DNA from: Martinezella tropici
Lineage (GTDB): Bacteria; Pseudomonadota; Alphaproteobacteria; Rhizobiales; Rhizobiaceae
Reading direction: 5' to 3'
DNA length: 64,000 nucleotides
NCBI RefSeq assembly: GCF_008370325.1
Contig: NZ_VNIP01000004.1
Span: 434,001-498,000 of the forward strand
Shown here: piece after piece, positions 34,915-44,092 of the stretch
Layout: each line of letters opens with the position of its first letter
Position numbering within the stretch: position 1 is the stretch's first letter
Notes under the pieces: model-generated
What the model was told of the DNA's origin: nothing
What the model saw: only the letters and a program-made list of their open reading frames with translations
The model's database searches: none
Position numbers and translations under genes: made by a program

Positions 34915-36858
34915 TCACGCTGCAAGAGGCTCGTCGTATCTCATCAAGCGGCCAGCATTGGCGAGGACGAGTAAAGTACTCAGATTGTGAAGGATCGCCG
35001 CGACGACGGCTCCCGCCGCTCCAAGAAATCCGAAGCCGGCCAATGCAACAATCGCCACGGTCCAGCCGAGGCCGATGATGACGTTGGTCTTCAATGTCCG
35101 GCGGCAAAGCCTGCTAAGGCGGATGCATGTGCCGAGCCGTCGCAGATCGCTGCCGATCAGGATGATGTCCGATGAGGCAAGCGCGATATCGGCGCCGCCC
35201 GCGCCCATGGCAATCCCGACAGCTCCCGCCTTGAGGGCGAGCGAGTCGTTGATCCCGTCGCCGACGACCAGAGGTTTGAAGCCGCTTTTCGTCTCGCTCA
35301 GCACGCGTTTCAGCTTGTCAGCGGGCAGTGCCTCGGCCACGACTTCGGTTATGCCTATCTCGCGCGCCAGAGCTTGCGCGACCGATTGACGGTCGCCGGT
35401 TAGCAGAAGCTGGCGGTTCAACCCGAGCGCCCCCAGATCCGCCATCGCAACCGCAGCCTCCGGCTTGACCGTGTCCGAGAGGAGAAGCCAGGCGACGAAT
35501 TCCCCACCGATGGAAAGGCCCGCGAGCGGACCGTCATGTGCGGGAATCGGGGGAACGACGACCGACAGGCATTCAAACAATTCGGGACGCCCAAGGGCGA
35601 CTTCGCCCGTTGTGGCACCGGCAACGATACCCAGCCCTTGCAGTTCCCTGACGTTGACCAGCGGATTGTATGCGTCATGGGTAACGAGCGCGGCCAGCGC
35701 CCTGCTGACCGGATGACTGCTGGCGGCGCCAAGGGATGCCGCCAAGGCCAGAACAGTTTCCCGGTCCCTATTGCTCGTCAGCTTGACGTCCTGCAGCCGA
35801 AGCCGGCCGAAAGTCAGGGTGCCGGTCTTGTCGATGACCAGTGAGGTCAGGTCTGCCAATTCTTCGAGAAACGCCGAACTGCGGATGAGAATGCCGTGGC
35901 GTGCCGCGACGGCGATACCGGCAATCGCCGTTGCCGGTGCTGACAGAACCAGGGCGCAAGGGCAGGCCGCGACCAGGATCGCAAGCATGATCTGGTCATT
36001 GTAGGTGAGGAACCAGGCAAGGGCCGCGATCGTCAGCACGAGGGCCAGATATTGCTGGGCGTAGCGCTCCAGCAGCCGGGTGATCGGTGGTTTCGAGTTT
36101 TCCGCACGCTGCATCAGCGCGATGACTTTTCCAAGCGTCGAATCCTCGCCGGTTCGGGTCACCTCGATCTCGAGACGGCCGTCCAGATTGATCGCGCCAC
36201 CGAAGACCTCCATGCCGGCTCTGACTTCGAGAGGCACGGATTCGCCGGTGATCGGCGCGGTGTCTAGGCTGGCCTGCCCCTCTCTGACGCGACCATCGGC
36301 CGGTACACGATCTCCCGCTCTCACTTCCACCAGATCCCCTGGTTTCAGCATGGCATTGTCGACTTCACGCGTCGAGCCGTCCGGCATGATCAGCCGTGCG
36401 TGGCTGCGGGTCAGACGCGCCAGCGCCTCCATCGCTTCTTTCGATCCGATGACACTGCGCTCCTCCAGCACATGGCCGAACATCATGATGATCGGGAGGA
36501 GGGCGGCGGTCAGCAGATCGCCCGTCGCCCAGACAGCCAGCATTGCAAGGGCGATCAATTGGTCGGTGATGCCATGCAGGCTCGGATGGCGCAGGCTATG
36601 CCAACCGGAGCGGATGACCGGAACGGCGGCGATCAGCGAGGCGGCCGCCAGCAGAAGTTGGCTGACACCTTCTTCATCCGGCGCAAGCCAGCGCCAGGCT
36701 ATTCCGAGCGTAAGCAGGCTCAGCGCTATCATGGCGAGGGTCAGCTGAACGGCCGCCGCCTGCTTTTCGTTGGCGGTCAGCAAGCCAGCACTGAGCACAT
36801 GGCCGTGATGATGCGCGTGGCCATGGGAGCCGTGGGAATGATCGGTCATGCCACTCAT
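34915..36858 (-). CDS. Metal-translocating P1B-type ATPase
   Basis: A 647-residue inner-membrane pump with a His-rich N-terminus (HSHGSHGHAHHHGH, 7-20) in place of the usual HMA metal-binding domain. Signature motifs: TGES (204-207), metal-binding CPC in the membrane at 299-301 (AACPCALVLSAP), DKTGTLT (343-349), HP in SSHPVSRAL, and GDGINDS. CPC points to Cu, Zn or Cd; the last helix (ILHNLSTLLVLANAGRLM) does not decide. It is the last gene of a four-gene operon, overlapping the preceding SPFH gene by 4 bp (ATGA). Association with three SPFH proteins is unusual and suggests a membrane-domain-organised metal export unit. Confidence 0.9.
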   Translation of the reverse strand: MSGMTDHSHGSHGHAHHHGHVLSAGLLTANEKQAAAVQLTLAMIALSLLTLGIAWRWLAPDEEGVSQLLLAAASLIAAVPVIRSGWHSLRHPSLHGITDQLIALAMLAVWATGDLLTAALLPIIMMFGHVLEERSVIGSKEAMEALARLTRSHARLIMPDGSTREVDNAMLKPGDLVEVRAGDRVPADGRVREGQASLDTAPITGESVPLEVRAGMEVFGGAINLDGRLEIEVTRTGEDSTLGKVIALMQRAENSKPPITRLLERYAQQYLALVLTIAALAWFLTYNDQIMLAILVAACPCALVLSAPATAIAGIAVAARHGILIRSSAFLEELADLTSLVIDKTGTLTFGRLRLQDVKLTSNRDRETVLALAASLGAASSHPVSRALAALVTHDAYNPLVNVRELQGLGIVAGATTGEVALGRPELFECLSVVVPPIPAHDGPLAGLSIGGEFVAWLLLSDTVKPEAAVAMADLGALGLNRQLLLTGDRQSVAQALAREIGITEVVAEALPADKLKRVLSETKSGFKPLVVGDGINDSLALKAGAVGIAMGAGGADIALASSDIILIGSDLRRLGTCIRLSRLCRRTLKTNVIIGLGWTVAIVALAGFGFLGAAGAVVAAILHNLSTLLVLANAGRLMRYDEPLAA

Positions 36859-37895
36859 TTGTCAGCTCCCTGCAGGATAAGGCGTGCATCGTCCCGGGGA
36901 TCGACCGTGACGACCGAGCCCGCCTGCGACAGGATTTTGGCAACGCGATCGCGATAGAGGCGCCAGAGAAGACCGGGATCGCTATCCGGCCCTTGCGCGC
37001 CTGCAAAGCCGGTTATGGTGGCCGTGTCAGCGCGTGCCTTTGCAAGACGTTCGCTGGACCGGGCTTCTGCCACCTGCACGATCCGGTCGGCCTCCTGATC
37101 GGCGACCTGCCTATCCTTCTCCGCATCGTTTTGTGCCGACGCAATCGCCTGCTCTGCCTGCTGGCTCGCGGTCAGCACCCCATCGAACGCGCTCACGGCC
37201 GTCGCCGGAAGCGCGGATTGAACGTCGGCGCGGTCAATCTCGATCCCGAGACCCATGCCCTTTGATTGCAAGGAGCTCAGGCTGCTATTGATGCTCTTCA
37301 CTAGGTCGGCGCGCAAGCGCTCGCGGCGCTCGACGACATCGCTGTCGGCGGCAACCAGCTCCGGCCGAGCGACGAGAATACTATCCAAATCGCGGGAGGC
37401 GCAGATCATAACGGCGCTGCGGGTCACAAGGCGGTCGAGCGCCGGCAGGACATGATCCTGCTGCAGGGCATAGGCGGAGGGGTCGGTCACCCGATAAAAG
37501 ACGCGGATGTCGAGTCGAACGACACTGACGTCGGCAGTCAGCAGATATCCCGATCCCGCCAGGGTGTCGCTCTTTGTCTCGGCGTCGGCCTCGCCAGGCT
37601 GTGCGGCTGGCGAACGAAGCAATCCATCGATCCGGCGCTCCAGGACCGTTGCGGCGTCGGGCAGCAGCAAGACCTTTTCGAAAGGTGCGGGCAAGGCCCA
37701 TAACAGGCCGGACTCCTGCACCCGGTTCAAGGCACCCAGGCGAAAGACGACGGCCCGATTTTGCGGTGCGATCTCCCTGATATTGGAGGTCGCCCAGCCG
37801 GCGGCCGCAAGCACCATGACCGCGGACAACAGCGTTGACACGAGACGAACAGCCTGATGCTGTGCTGTCGAATTACTGTCCCCAACCGCAGCCAT
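36855..37895 (-). CDS. SPFH-domain membrane protein 1 (HflK/HflC-like)
   Basis: A 346-residue protein with one N-terminal membrane helix (about 20-38), the SPFH/Band 7 domain at about 43-240 (IAPQNRAVVFRLGALNRVQESGLLW) and an Ala/Glu-rich coiled coil (about 240-295). HflK/HflC relatives form cages around membrane proteins such as the FtsH protease. It is 2 bp after the SPFH2 gene and overlaps the metal ATPase gene by 4 bp, so it is very likely to work with the pump. No His-rich segment here, unlike SPFH2. Confidence 0.82.
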   Translation of the reverse strand: MAAVGDSNSTAQHQAVRLVSTLLSAVMVLAAAGWATSNIREIAPQNRAVVFRLGALNRVQESGLLWALPAPFEKVLLLPDAATVLERRIDGLLRSPAAQPGEADAETKSDTLAGSGYLLTADVSVVRLDIRVFYRVTDPSAYALQQDHVLPALDRLVTRSAVMICASRDLDSILVARPELVAADSDVVERRERLRADLVKSINSSLSSLQSKGMGLGIEIDRADVQSALPATAVSAFDGVLTASQQAEQAIASAQNDAEKDRQVADQEADRIVQVAEARSSERLAKARADTATITGFAGAQGPDSDPGLLWRLYRDRVAKILSQAGSVVTVDPRDDARLILQGADK

Positions 37896-37897
37896 CT

Positions 37898-38908
37898 CTA
37901 ATGTGCTCCGCCAGCCGATAGGGCGTTAGGTGGCCCATCGACCAAAGCTCGAAACGGTGCCGCGTCGGTGCGCAGAACAAGGCGCGTATTGGAATTGACG
38001 ATGGTGCCGAGCGTGTCGAGGGAGCGGAGCAATTCGTAAAGTTCCGGGGCGCTCTTATAGGCCGTTCCGTAGATCTGCGCCGCTTCGACGCGGGATTTTG
38101 CCTCTATATTTGCCGCCTTCACGGTCGCGTTCGCCTGCAGCACTCTCGCGTCGCGCTCGGCGGCAGAGCGGATTTCTGCGGCTTGGCGTTTGCCGACAGC
38201 CGCGCGTTCGGTGGCGATCGTCTCACGCTCGGCCCGCATGCGGTCGACGGTAGCGGCCAATGTCACCGATGGCAGCGTCAGGCGCTCGATACCAACATCA
38301 ACAACCTGCAAGCCATAGGTATCGAACAATTGCTGCGCGATCTGGGCTTTGAGCTGCGCCTCAAGGGCGTCGATGCGCAATTTGTTCGGGTCGGGATTGA
38401 TCAGCGACGACAGGTCGAAACTGCTGGCCATGGTCTCCAGCGACGAGCCGAGGAATGTTCGGATTTGCGCGGCTGCCTGGTCCGGCTGGTTCTGAACCGA
38501 CCGTACGAAGCGCTTGATGGCGTCCGGATCGGCGGGGACCTGCCAGATTGCATAGGCTTGCGCGATGATCCGCAGCCCATCCTTGGTACCGACATCTTGC
38601 AGGCCGCTGGACGTCGATTTGGCGCGCAGATCGACGTCGATGGTCTTTTCGAGCGGAATGGGCAGCCGGAAGGCGAGACCAGGATCGATCAGAACGCGAG
38701 CCGGGTTGCCAAACCTGGTGATGATGGTCGCAGCCCCTGACCTTACCTGGACGAGGCAGGCGGCGACCAGAATGATGGCGACAACGATCATTGCGACGAT
38801 CAGGGGAGGCCACCGAAAGGACATGGCTTCCTTGTGATCATCGCCGTGATCATGATCATGATGATGATCGTGATGGTCCGAGCCCGGATGGGCGTGCATG
38901 TCAGTCAT
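37898..38908 (-). CDS. SPFH-domain membrane protein 2 with His-rich N-terminus
   Basis: A 336-residue HflC-like protein. The cytosolic N-terminus is extremely rich in His and Asp (MHAHPGSDHHDHHHDHDHGD, 4-23), a likely metal-binding tail, followed by a membrane helix (about 34-53), the SPFH domain (VRSGAATIITRFGNPARVLIDPG) and a coiled coil (AEIRSAAERDARVLQANATV). The His tail mirrors that of the ATPase in the same operon, which supports a shared metal role. It overlaps the SPFH3 gene by 4 bp. Confidence 0.85.
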   Translation of the reverse strand: MTDMHAHPGSDHHDHHHDHDHGDDHKEAMSFRWPPLIVAMIVVAIILVAACLVQVRSGAATIITRFGNPARVLIDPGLAFRLPIPLEKTIDVDLRAKSTSSGLQDVGTKDGLRIIAQAYAIWQVPADPDAIKRFVRSVQNQPDQAAAQIRTFLGSSLETMASSFDLSSLINPDPNKLRIDALEAQLKAQIAQQLFDTYGLQVVDVGIERLTLPSVTLAATVDRMRAERETIATERAAVGKRQAAEIRSAAERDARVLQANATVKAANIEAKSRVEAAQIYGTAYKSAPELYELLRSLDTLGTIVNSNTRLVLRTDAAPFRALVDGPPNALSAGGAH

Positions 38909-40923
38909 GGGCCGGTTTCTTCGCTTTGGTATGGTGTGCCAGGCTTGGGACTTGTGTCGGGATCGACCGGTGACATCATGCTCCGAAGATCGAGGGTCGG
39001 AGCGATACTTCCGCCGATGCGATGGTCGAGGACGAGCGCCTTCGAATGGGATAGTCCCATCGTCAGTTGATTGAAGTATTCCTCTGTCAGAAACGCCTGT
39101 CCGGCCTCGTGGAAGGCCGATTGCTCGGCCTGGAAGCGCAGTTTTACGACCTCCGACGCCGCAATGCCTTCCCGTGCCGTCGCCGTCGCATTGTCCTGCT
39201 GGAGGCTGGCATTCAATCGCGCCTCGTTCGCCTGCTCGGCCGCCGTTCCCCGCTCACGCGCGACCAATGCCTTCGCCCTGATCTGCGCTGCCTGGACACC
39301 GTGAAAGGCATTGGCTGCGCCGGCGGGCGGGTGGATGGCTTCGACGACGACCGCCAGGATTTCGACGCCGCTGTTCAGCTCATCCATGTTTTTCTGGACT
39401 GCCGAGGCGATATCGTTTGCCAGCGACAGCCGGCCTTTGCTCAAGACGTCCTCGAGCGTTCTTCTGGCAAAATCGTGGACCAATACGCGGTTTGCGGTGC
39501 TTTCGATCAAGGCTGGCAGATCGGCGACCCGATAGGCCGCCTTCATCGCCGCCTGGTCCGAAAGGCCGATGCGATAGACGAAGCGCACGTCCATGTTGAC
39601 GATCTGAAAGCTTTGTCCACCGCCGCTCGCGATGAGCTGCGATTTCTCGCTGATATGCGAAGCATCCCATAGCCGGTTCGCGCTTTCCGGCGCGGGCCCC
39701 TCCGCATCGGCCAAGGCTTCGCCATCGCCGTTCGTGCTGACGGAGGTTGCCAGCTCGTGCACGCTGCCGTTCTCGACAGGAATGAGACGGCCAAACGGCC
39801 AAGGAAGGCCGATGTGCAGGCCGGAATGCAGGATGGCCTCGGCCCTGCCGAACCGCTCATAGACGCCTCGGTCGGTCATCGGAATTTCGCGCACACCGCT
39901 CAAGAGCCAGCCTAGAAGCAGCGTTCCGAGAATGATTGAAGGTGCGGCCTTTCGCATGAATGAAAAAGCCCAGATCTGCCGAAGGTCGATGCCATGTTTG
40001 GTCCGCAACTCCGATTGAACGCTGGCCAATGGCTGGGGCGGCCACCGAAGGGCGCCCGCGACTACGCTGGTGGCAATCAACACCGGCTCGCGGCTGTCGT
40101 TTTGCGGGCGGAACATGGAGGCGAGCGCGCGAAGCAGAAACTCAAGCCCGACAAGCCCGACGAAGCCTCCCAGCGCCGCCAGGAGTTTGATGGAAAGCCC
40201 GGACCCGCGCGCGCTCAGGAACAGGCAGAAGCAAGACAGGACGAGCACGAAAATTGGTACGCGCGCCAATTGCGAGATCGCTTTCGCCTCCGGCCACTCG
40301 ACCGCATCGATAGCGGCAAGCCGTCTTTCTGTCACCAGCAGAAGGAACGCGAACGTCAGGCACACCGCGATTATGAGGAAGGTCATCGTGCCGAGCGCTA
40401 TGTCGTCGGCCCTCACGCTCCAGCCGGCACATACGATCAAACATGCGACGAGGGCCAGACAGAAGATCCAGAGCGGGCGGGCGCCTACGCGTGACGCAAA
40501 TGATTGCCCCGCGAGGAACACGCTCCCGCTCCATCGATCAAACCGATCCGGTTCTCTAGTGTCCTCGGTCGTCCATGGCGAGGTGACGACGGCAACGAGC
40601 CATTTCTGAGATCGTCCCAGCGGTATGCTGGCAAGTCCGGCCTGCTCGCGACGCCAGCGCGCTATGTCGTGGGCAGACTGAAGCCCAATTCCAAAAACGA
40701 TAAGCGCGGCTGCGTTAGTGCAGAAGAATGCGATCCAGATTGCACTCAGGCCAAAGGTATTGGCAATCAGAGCGGCCAGCAAAAGCATGGCCGCGAAAAC
40801 CGAAATACTGAAGCCTCGATTCGCAAGATCATGCGCTTGAACCGCGGCGAGTTGGAAATCTCCTCGGTCTTTGATCTCAGGAAACCGCTGGGTATCTTCG
40901 GAACTAGTTTCTGGCATTGCCAA
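38905..40923 (-). CDS. SPFH-domain polytopic membrane protein 3 (HflK-like)
   Basis: A 672-residue protein with about six hydrophobic helices in its first 340 residues (ISVFAAMLLLAALIANTFGL and others) followed by an HflK-like SPFH domain: MTDRGVYERFGRAEAILHSGLHIGLP at about 348-373, FVYRIGLSDQAAMKAAYRVAD, and a coiled coil. The polytopic front is longer than in standard HflK. It is the first gene of the SPFH3-SPFH2-SPFH1-ATPase operon. A perfect 7-bp-arm palindrome 70 bp upstream (40993-41010) is a candidate operator. Confidence 0.8.
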   Translation of the reverse strand: MAMPETSSEDTQRFPEIKDRGDFQLAAVQAHDLANRGFSISVFAAMLLLAALIANTFGLSAIWIAFFCTNAAALIVFGIGLQSAHDIARWRREQAGLASIPLGRSQKWLVAVVTSPWTTEDTREPDRFDRWSGSVFLAGQSFASRVGARPLWIFCLALVACLIVCAGWSVRADDIALGTMTFLIIAVCLTFAFLLLVTERRLAAIDAVEWPEAKAISQLARVPIFVLVLSCFCLFLSARGSGLSIKLLAALGGFVGLVGLEFLLRALASMFRPQNDSREPVLIATSVVAGALRWPPQPLASVQSELRTKHGIDLRQIWAFSFMRKAAPSIILGTLLLGWLLSGVREIPMTDRGVYERFGRAEAILHSGLHIGLPWPFGRLIPVENGSVHELATSVSTNGDGEALADAEGPAPESANRLWDASHISEKSQLIASGGGQSFQIVNMDVRFVYRIGLSDQAAMKAAYRVADLPALIESTANRVLVHDFARRTLEDVLSKGRLSLANDIASAVQKNMDELNSGVEILAVVVEAIHPPAGAANAFHGVQAAQIRAKALVARERGTAAEQANEARLNASLQQDNATATAREGIAASEVVKLRFQAEQSAFHEAGQAFLTEEYFNQLTMGLSHSKALVLDHRIGGSIAPTLDLRSMMSPVDPDTSPKPGTPYQSEETGP

Positions 40924-40992
40924 TACTTTATGCGGCGTCGCGTTGAAGAAGGATCTTGAGCCTCGCCAGCATTGCGATCGGTTTGGCGTAGG

Positions 40993-41010
40993 GATACGTT
41001 ATTACGTATC
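40993..41010. promoter_or_regulatory. Palindromic operator candidate for the SPFH/ATPase operon
   Basis: GATACGTTATTACGTATC has perfect 7-bp arms (GATACGT/ACGTATC) around TATT. It lies 70 bp upstream of the first gene of the metal operon, the position expected for a metal-responsive regulator. No regulator gene is directly adjacent; the nearest is the XRE protein at 41439. Confidence 0.45.
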
Positions 41011-41210
41011 GCCGCTTCATCTGCAAGACTCCGCCTCGATCGAGGTGGCAAAAGGTTCGCCCCCTGATGTCTGTCCTCACAGATTGTGTGGCCCACACCT
41101 AATACAGAACATATCGCAATTGGCGGAGAAGATGGGTGGCGCGGCCGGATCAATCTCTCGCTTGAAGATAGTAACCACCTTACGGTTACAGCCGGAAAAC
41201 GAGGGTCGCC

Positions 41211-41240
41211 AGTCCGTGTCCCATCACATCAACGGATCCG
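41211..41240 (+). repeat. Degenerate repeat copy C
   Basis: Contains TCCCATCACATCAACGGATC, sharing TCCCATCACATCAA with copy A at 32722 and a following GATCCG and T-run with TTGG. It sits about 200 bp from the stop codon of the XRE gene. Confidence 0.45.
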
Positions 41241-41438
41241 ATTTTTTTGGTTGTGGGTTGTCGTTTTCAAAAAGCAGCATCCTCATAGTACCAACCAAAC
41301 AACCGATCACGTCTGTTGCCGACGGCGCTCGCACGCCGGAAAGCTCTGTTATGTCTCCCTCGGTGTGGACGTGTGCTTGCGTATTTTTCGGCTGCAGATG
41401 AAGGCTATTGCGGGGAGCTTAAGCGGTCAAGCCCGGGC

Positions 41439-41765
41439 CTAGCCACCGGCGCCGGGCGGCGCGTCGTTCTCTAAGTTCTCGGGGTACTGGACAACTTCAT
41501 TTTCGTCCATATCCATCACAGCACCGCCCCCCGTACGCACTGAGACGCCGGGACCCGACGCAACGCCGCCGACCTCGAGGAATGTCACGCCAGCTGTTTC
41601 GAGGACCGCGCGGACTGCGGCAACATCATTCCGCATACCGGCAGCGCCTTCGCTTTCCTCCATGCGTTTCAGCGTCGGCACGGAGATATTCGCAGCGCGA
41701 GCGAGCGTTGCTTGCGACATGCCGATGAGCGCTCGAGCGGCCGAAATCTGCCTGCCAGACAGCAT
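41439..41765 (-). CDS. XRE-family helix-turn-helix regulator
   Basis: A 108-residue cytosolic DNA-binding protein. The Xre helix-turn-helix is in LSGRQISAARALIGMSQATLARAANISVPTLKRMEE (about 2-37), followed by a family-typical RNDVAAVRAVLETAGVTFLEVG. The acidic Gly-rich C-terminus has no known role. The ATG at 41765 gives the usual N-terminus; 16 further codons are open upstream. The target is unknown; it is not in an operon with the metal genes. Confidence 0.8.
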   Translation of the reverse strand: MLSGRQISAARALIGMSQATLARAANISVPTLKRMEESEGAAGMRNDVAAVRAVLETAGVTFLEVGGVASGPGVSVRTGGGAVMDMDENEVVQYPENLENDAPPGAGG

Positions 41766-41980
41766 TTCATGATCCTTTAGTCTCAAAGATATCCAAAGAC
41801 GTTGCCAGCGCATCTGGATCCGACCAGCCCGACAATCTAGCTATGGCATCCAAGGAGTGTAATGACAGCCGGGGAGAGGTTGACCGGTTGACGTACCGCT
41901 CTTTCGAGCGAGGCGAGATCAACGAGTTCGCACGATGTGCCGCGACGCGATTGGCGCTCGGCGCGCGCCAGTAGTCCCTA

Positions 41981-42220
41981 TCACCACCATCGAGAATTAT
42001 CTGACGACGCATCGCGCCCGAGAACGTAGCCAATCGCGAAGGCGAGGGCGCCGATGGTGAGGACAATCCCGGTTGCTGTGTGCGGATGCTCAGCAGCGCC
42101 GGCGACCACCGCGGTGCTCTCACGGACAACAGCGTCCTTGGCATCCTTTGTGACCTTCCGGACACCTGTCGGTGGTTCTGCGGGTGTTCCTGTGAAGCCA
42201 GCACTTAGTTCGTCGGTCAT
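41981..42220 (-). CDS. Small membrane protein of unknown function
   Basis: A 79-residue protein starting MTDELSAGFTGTPAEPPTGV, with a polar helical front (about 20-45, KVTKDAKDAVVRESTAVVAG) and one C-terminal membrane helix (TATGIVLTIGALAFAIGYVLG, about 51-71). The pattern is like ElaB/DUF883-type stress-associated membrane proteins. GGAGG lies 6 nt before the ATG. The frame is open upstream to 42532, but that part has no ribosome binding site. Nearby genes give no clue. Confidence 0.65.
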   Translation of the reverse strand: MTDELSAGFTGTPAEPPTGVRKVTKDAKDAVVRESTAVVAGAAEHPHTATGIVLTIGALAFAIGYVLGRDASSDNSRWW

Positions 42221-42921
42221 GATGTTCCTCCTTCTTCTGTGGCAAGGAGAACCCGCGCGGGCCAGGGAAGTTCCAGCGAAGTGGCTGGCTGGAACAGGTG
42301 GTTTAGCGACATCTGCAAAAATCACTCGAAGCGACGACACGCCAGGGGCATAGCTCGTTTTTTGATTTTCGACCTTGAGGCCGGTGTTTTCCGAGCAAAG
42401 CTCTGCATTCTCCGCGCGAAGATTTACATTTCGTGGCCGCCGCGTCGCGAACTCGGCCTGGAGCGCGCGCCGTTCCTCGACGAGCACGCCGTCGAGCCGG
42501 TGCATCGCCAGCGTTTCGACGTGCTCAAGCACGGGAGGCTGTCCCTTGCCAACATGCGGTGTCGGTCGGGGAAATTCAGAAGGTTGGCTTTCGCAACAAT
42601 CTCGTCATCGGTTCTGATCCCTTCAAGAGCAAGGCGACGCCTGTGATTAGTTGCTCTAGCCTCCTACGCTCGACTACTTCAAGAGACTCACAACACCTCT
42701 CGCGTAGAAGCGCGTTCAATGATTTCAGTTTAGAACTGCCTTGCGGGTCACCTGACCTTTCCTGTTCAACCGCTAATCTAACAGTTTCGGCGCGGTCGCC
42801 GTAATTGGACCCAGCCGCTGGGGGAACGTTTCTTCACGTTATATTGCTTTACAAAATGTACAATATCGTATTATTCGTCCAAATGGACGAATGTGGTGAA
42901 TTCCAGCGTGGGTATAGGACA
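42221..42921. other. Intergenic stretch with repeat copy D
   Basis: No supported gene, although frames are open on both strands. The minus-strand frame ahead of the small membrane protein contains RAENAELCSENTGLKVENQK, a short coiled-coil-like piece, possibly a gene remnant. It contains repeat copy D and, near 42840-42900, an A/T-rich segment likely to be the promoter of the PLP-enzyme operon. Confidence 0.35.
42610..42640 (+). repeat. Degenerate repeat copy D
   Basis: Reads GGTTCTGATCCCTTCAAGAG followed by CAAGGCGACGC. It is the closest match to copies B and E and lies in the gap before the amino-acid operon. Confidence 0.5.
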
Positions 42922-44049
42922 ATGACCAAGGCGACATATATTGATCCACTCACCGGTCGCATATATCCGCTGGAGATTCCCCGGTGGTGTTCAGACGAAC
43001 AGACCCCACTAATGATCACGCCGCAGAACGGCATTTCGCGCGATGAGATAGAGCGTGATACGCGGTCTCTATGGCGCTATAGGGCATCGCTTCCTCTCGA
43101 AATTTCGGCGGCGATATCGTTGGGCGAAGGGTGCACGCCGTTGGTTCAAGGTCACTGGGGAGATTTTCGACCGTGCTTCAAGCTGGAGTGGTTCAACCCA
43201 ACCTCGAGCTTCAAGGATCGCGGAACGACGGTCATGCTGTCTGCAATGAGGCAGCTAGGTGTCAACGCGGTTCTTGAGGATAGCTCTGGCAATGGCGGTG
43301 CATCGGTCGCAGCGTATGGTGCTGCTGGCGGGATGCGCGTCAAGATTTTCGCCCCGTCCTACACGTCGCCCGCCAAGATCGCTCAGGTCCGAGCCTACGG
43401 CGCAGAAATCCAGCTCGTCGATGGTCCGCGCGAGGAATCTCAGGCAATGGCGATCCGCCAGTCCAAGGAGGTCTTCTACTCCAGCCACAATTGGCAGCCG
43501 TTCTTTTTGGAGGGCACGAAATCCTTTGCCTACGAGCTGTGGGAAGATTTCAACTTCTCAGTTCCCGATAACATTATCGCGCCAGCGGGCGCGGGAAGCA
43601 CGCTGCTCGGCTGCTACATTGGCTTCCAGGAATTGAAGGCCGCGGGACAGATCGACAGATTGCCGCGCTTGTTTGCTTCTCAGCCTCTCAATTGCTCGCC
43701 GATCGACGCAAGCTTTAAGGCAGATGTCGACGGTCCAGTTGAAAGAGAAATTAGGAAGACGCTCGCGGAAGGAACGGCAATCAAGGCGCCGCTTCGGTTG
43801 CGCCAGATTGTCGATGCTCTTCGCCAGACGGGTGGCTCGACTGTTGCCGTTTCCGAAGAAGACATCGTCGTGGCCTTGAAGAAGCTCGGGAAGGCGGGGC
43901 TCCTTGCGGAGCCGACCTCGGCGACGGCAGCCGCGGCCCTGGATTACCTCATTCGCGACAAGATGATCGATCAACGCGAAAATACTGTGGTGATTCTAAC
44001 GGGAACTGGCATTAAAAGTGCTCAGGTGATTGCAGAAATCTTTGAATGA
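42922..44049 (+). CDS. Threonine synthase-like PLP enzyme
   Basis: A 375-residue fold-type II PLP enzyme. The PLP lysine is in NPTSSFKDRGTTVMLSAM; the phosphate-binding loop is SSGNGGASVAAYGA. An N-terminal lead (YIDPLTGRIYPLEIPRWCSD) is like that of threonine synthases. Within a locus with a DauR-type regulator, an asparaginase and an amino-acid transporter, a catabolic beta-elimination or dehydratase role is also plausible. The ATG at 42922 (GGACA upstream) is chosen over an earlier frame start at 42805. The regulator gene begins 43 bp downstream. Confidence 0.8.
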   Translation: MTKATYIDPLTGRIYPLEIPRWCSDEQTPLMITPQNGISRDEIERDTRSLWRYRASLPLEISAAISLGEGCTPLVQGHWGDFRPCFKLEWFNPTSSFKDRGTTVMLSAMRQLGVNAVLEDSSGNGGASVAAYGAAGGMRVKIFAPSYTSPAKIAQVRAYGAEIQLVDGPREESQAMAIRQSKEVFYSSHNWQPFFLEGTKSFAYELWEDFNFSVPDNIIAPAGAGSTLLGCYIGFQELKAAGQIDRLPRLFASQPLNCSPIDASFKADVDGPVEREIRKTLAEGTAIKAPLRLRQIVDALRQTGGSTVAVSEEDIVVALKKLGKAGLLAEPTSATAAAALDYLIRDKMIDQRENTVVILTGTGIKSAQVIAEIFE

Positions 44050-44092
44050 ACGAAGGTTTGGTAGCGCAGGGCGGTTCATAGCAGGCGAGGGA

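Larger units (their letters stand above)
40924..41438. other. Upstream region of the SPFH/ATPase operon
   Basis: No gene is supported between the SPFH3 start and the stop of the XRE regulator. Open frames here do not resemble proteins. It holds a candidate operator palindrome (40993-41010) and repeat copy C (41211-41240), and must contain the leftward promoter of the metal operon. Confidence 0.45.

Noticed and set aside
41842..41974. A plus-strand mini-frame of about 43 codons between the small membrane protein and XRE genes.
   Set aside because: Too short to judge, no ribosome binding site, and no family resemblance.
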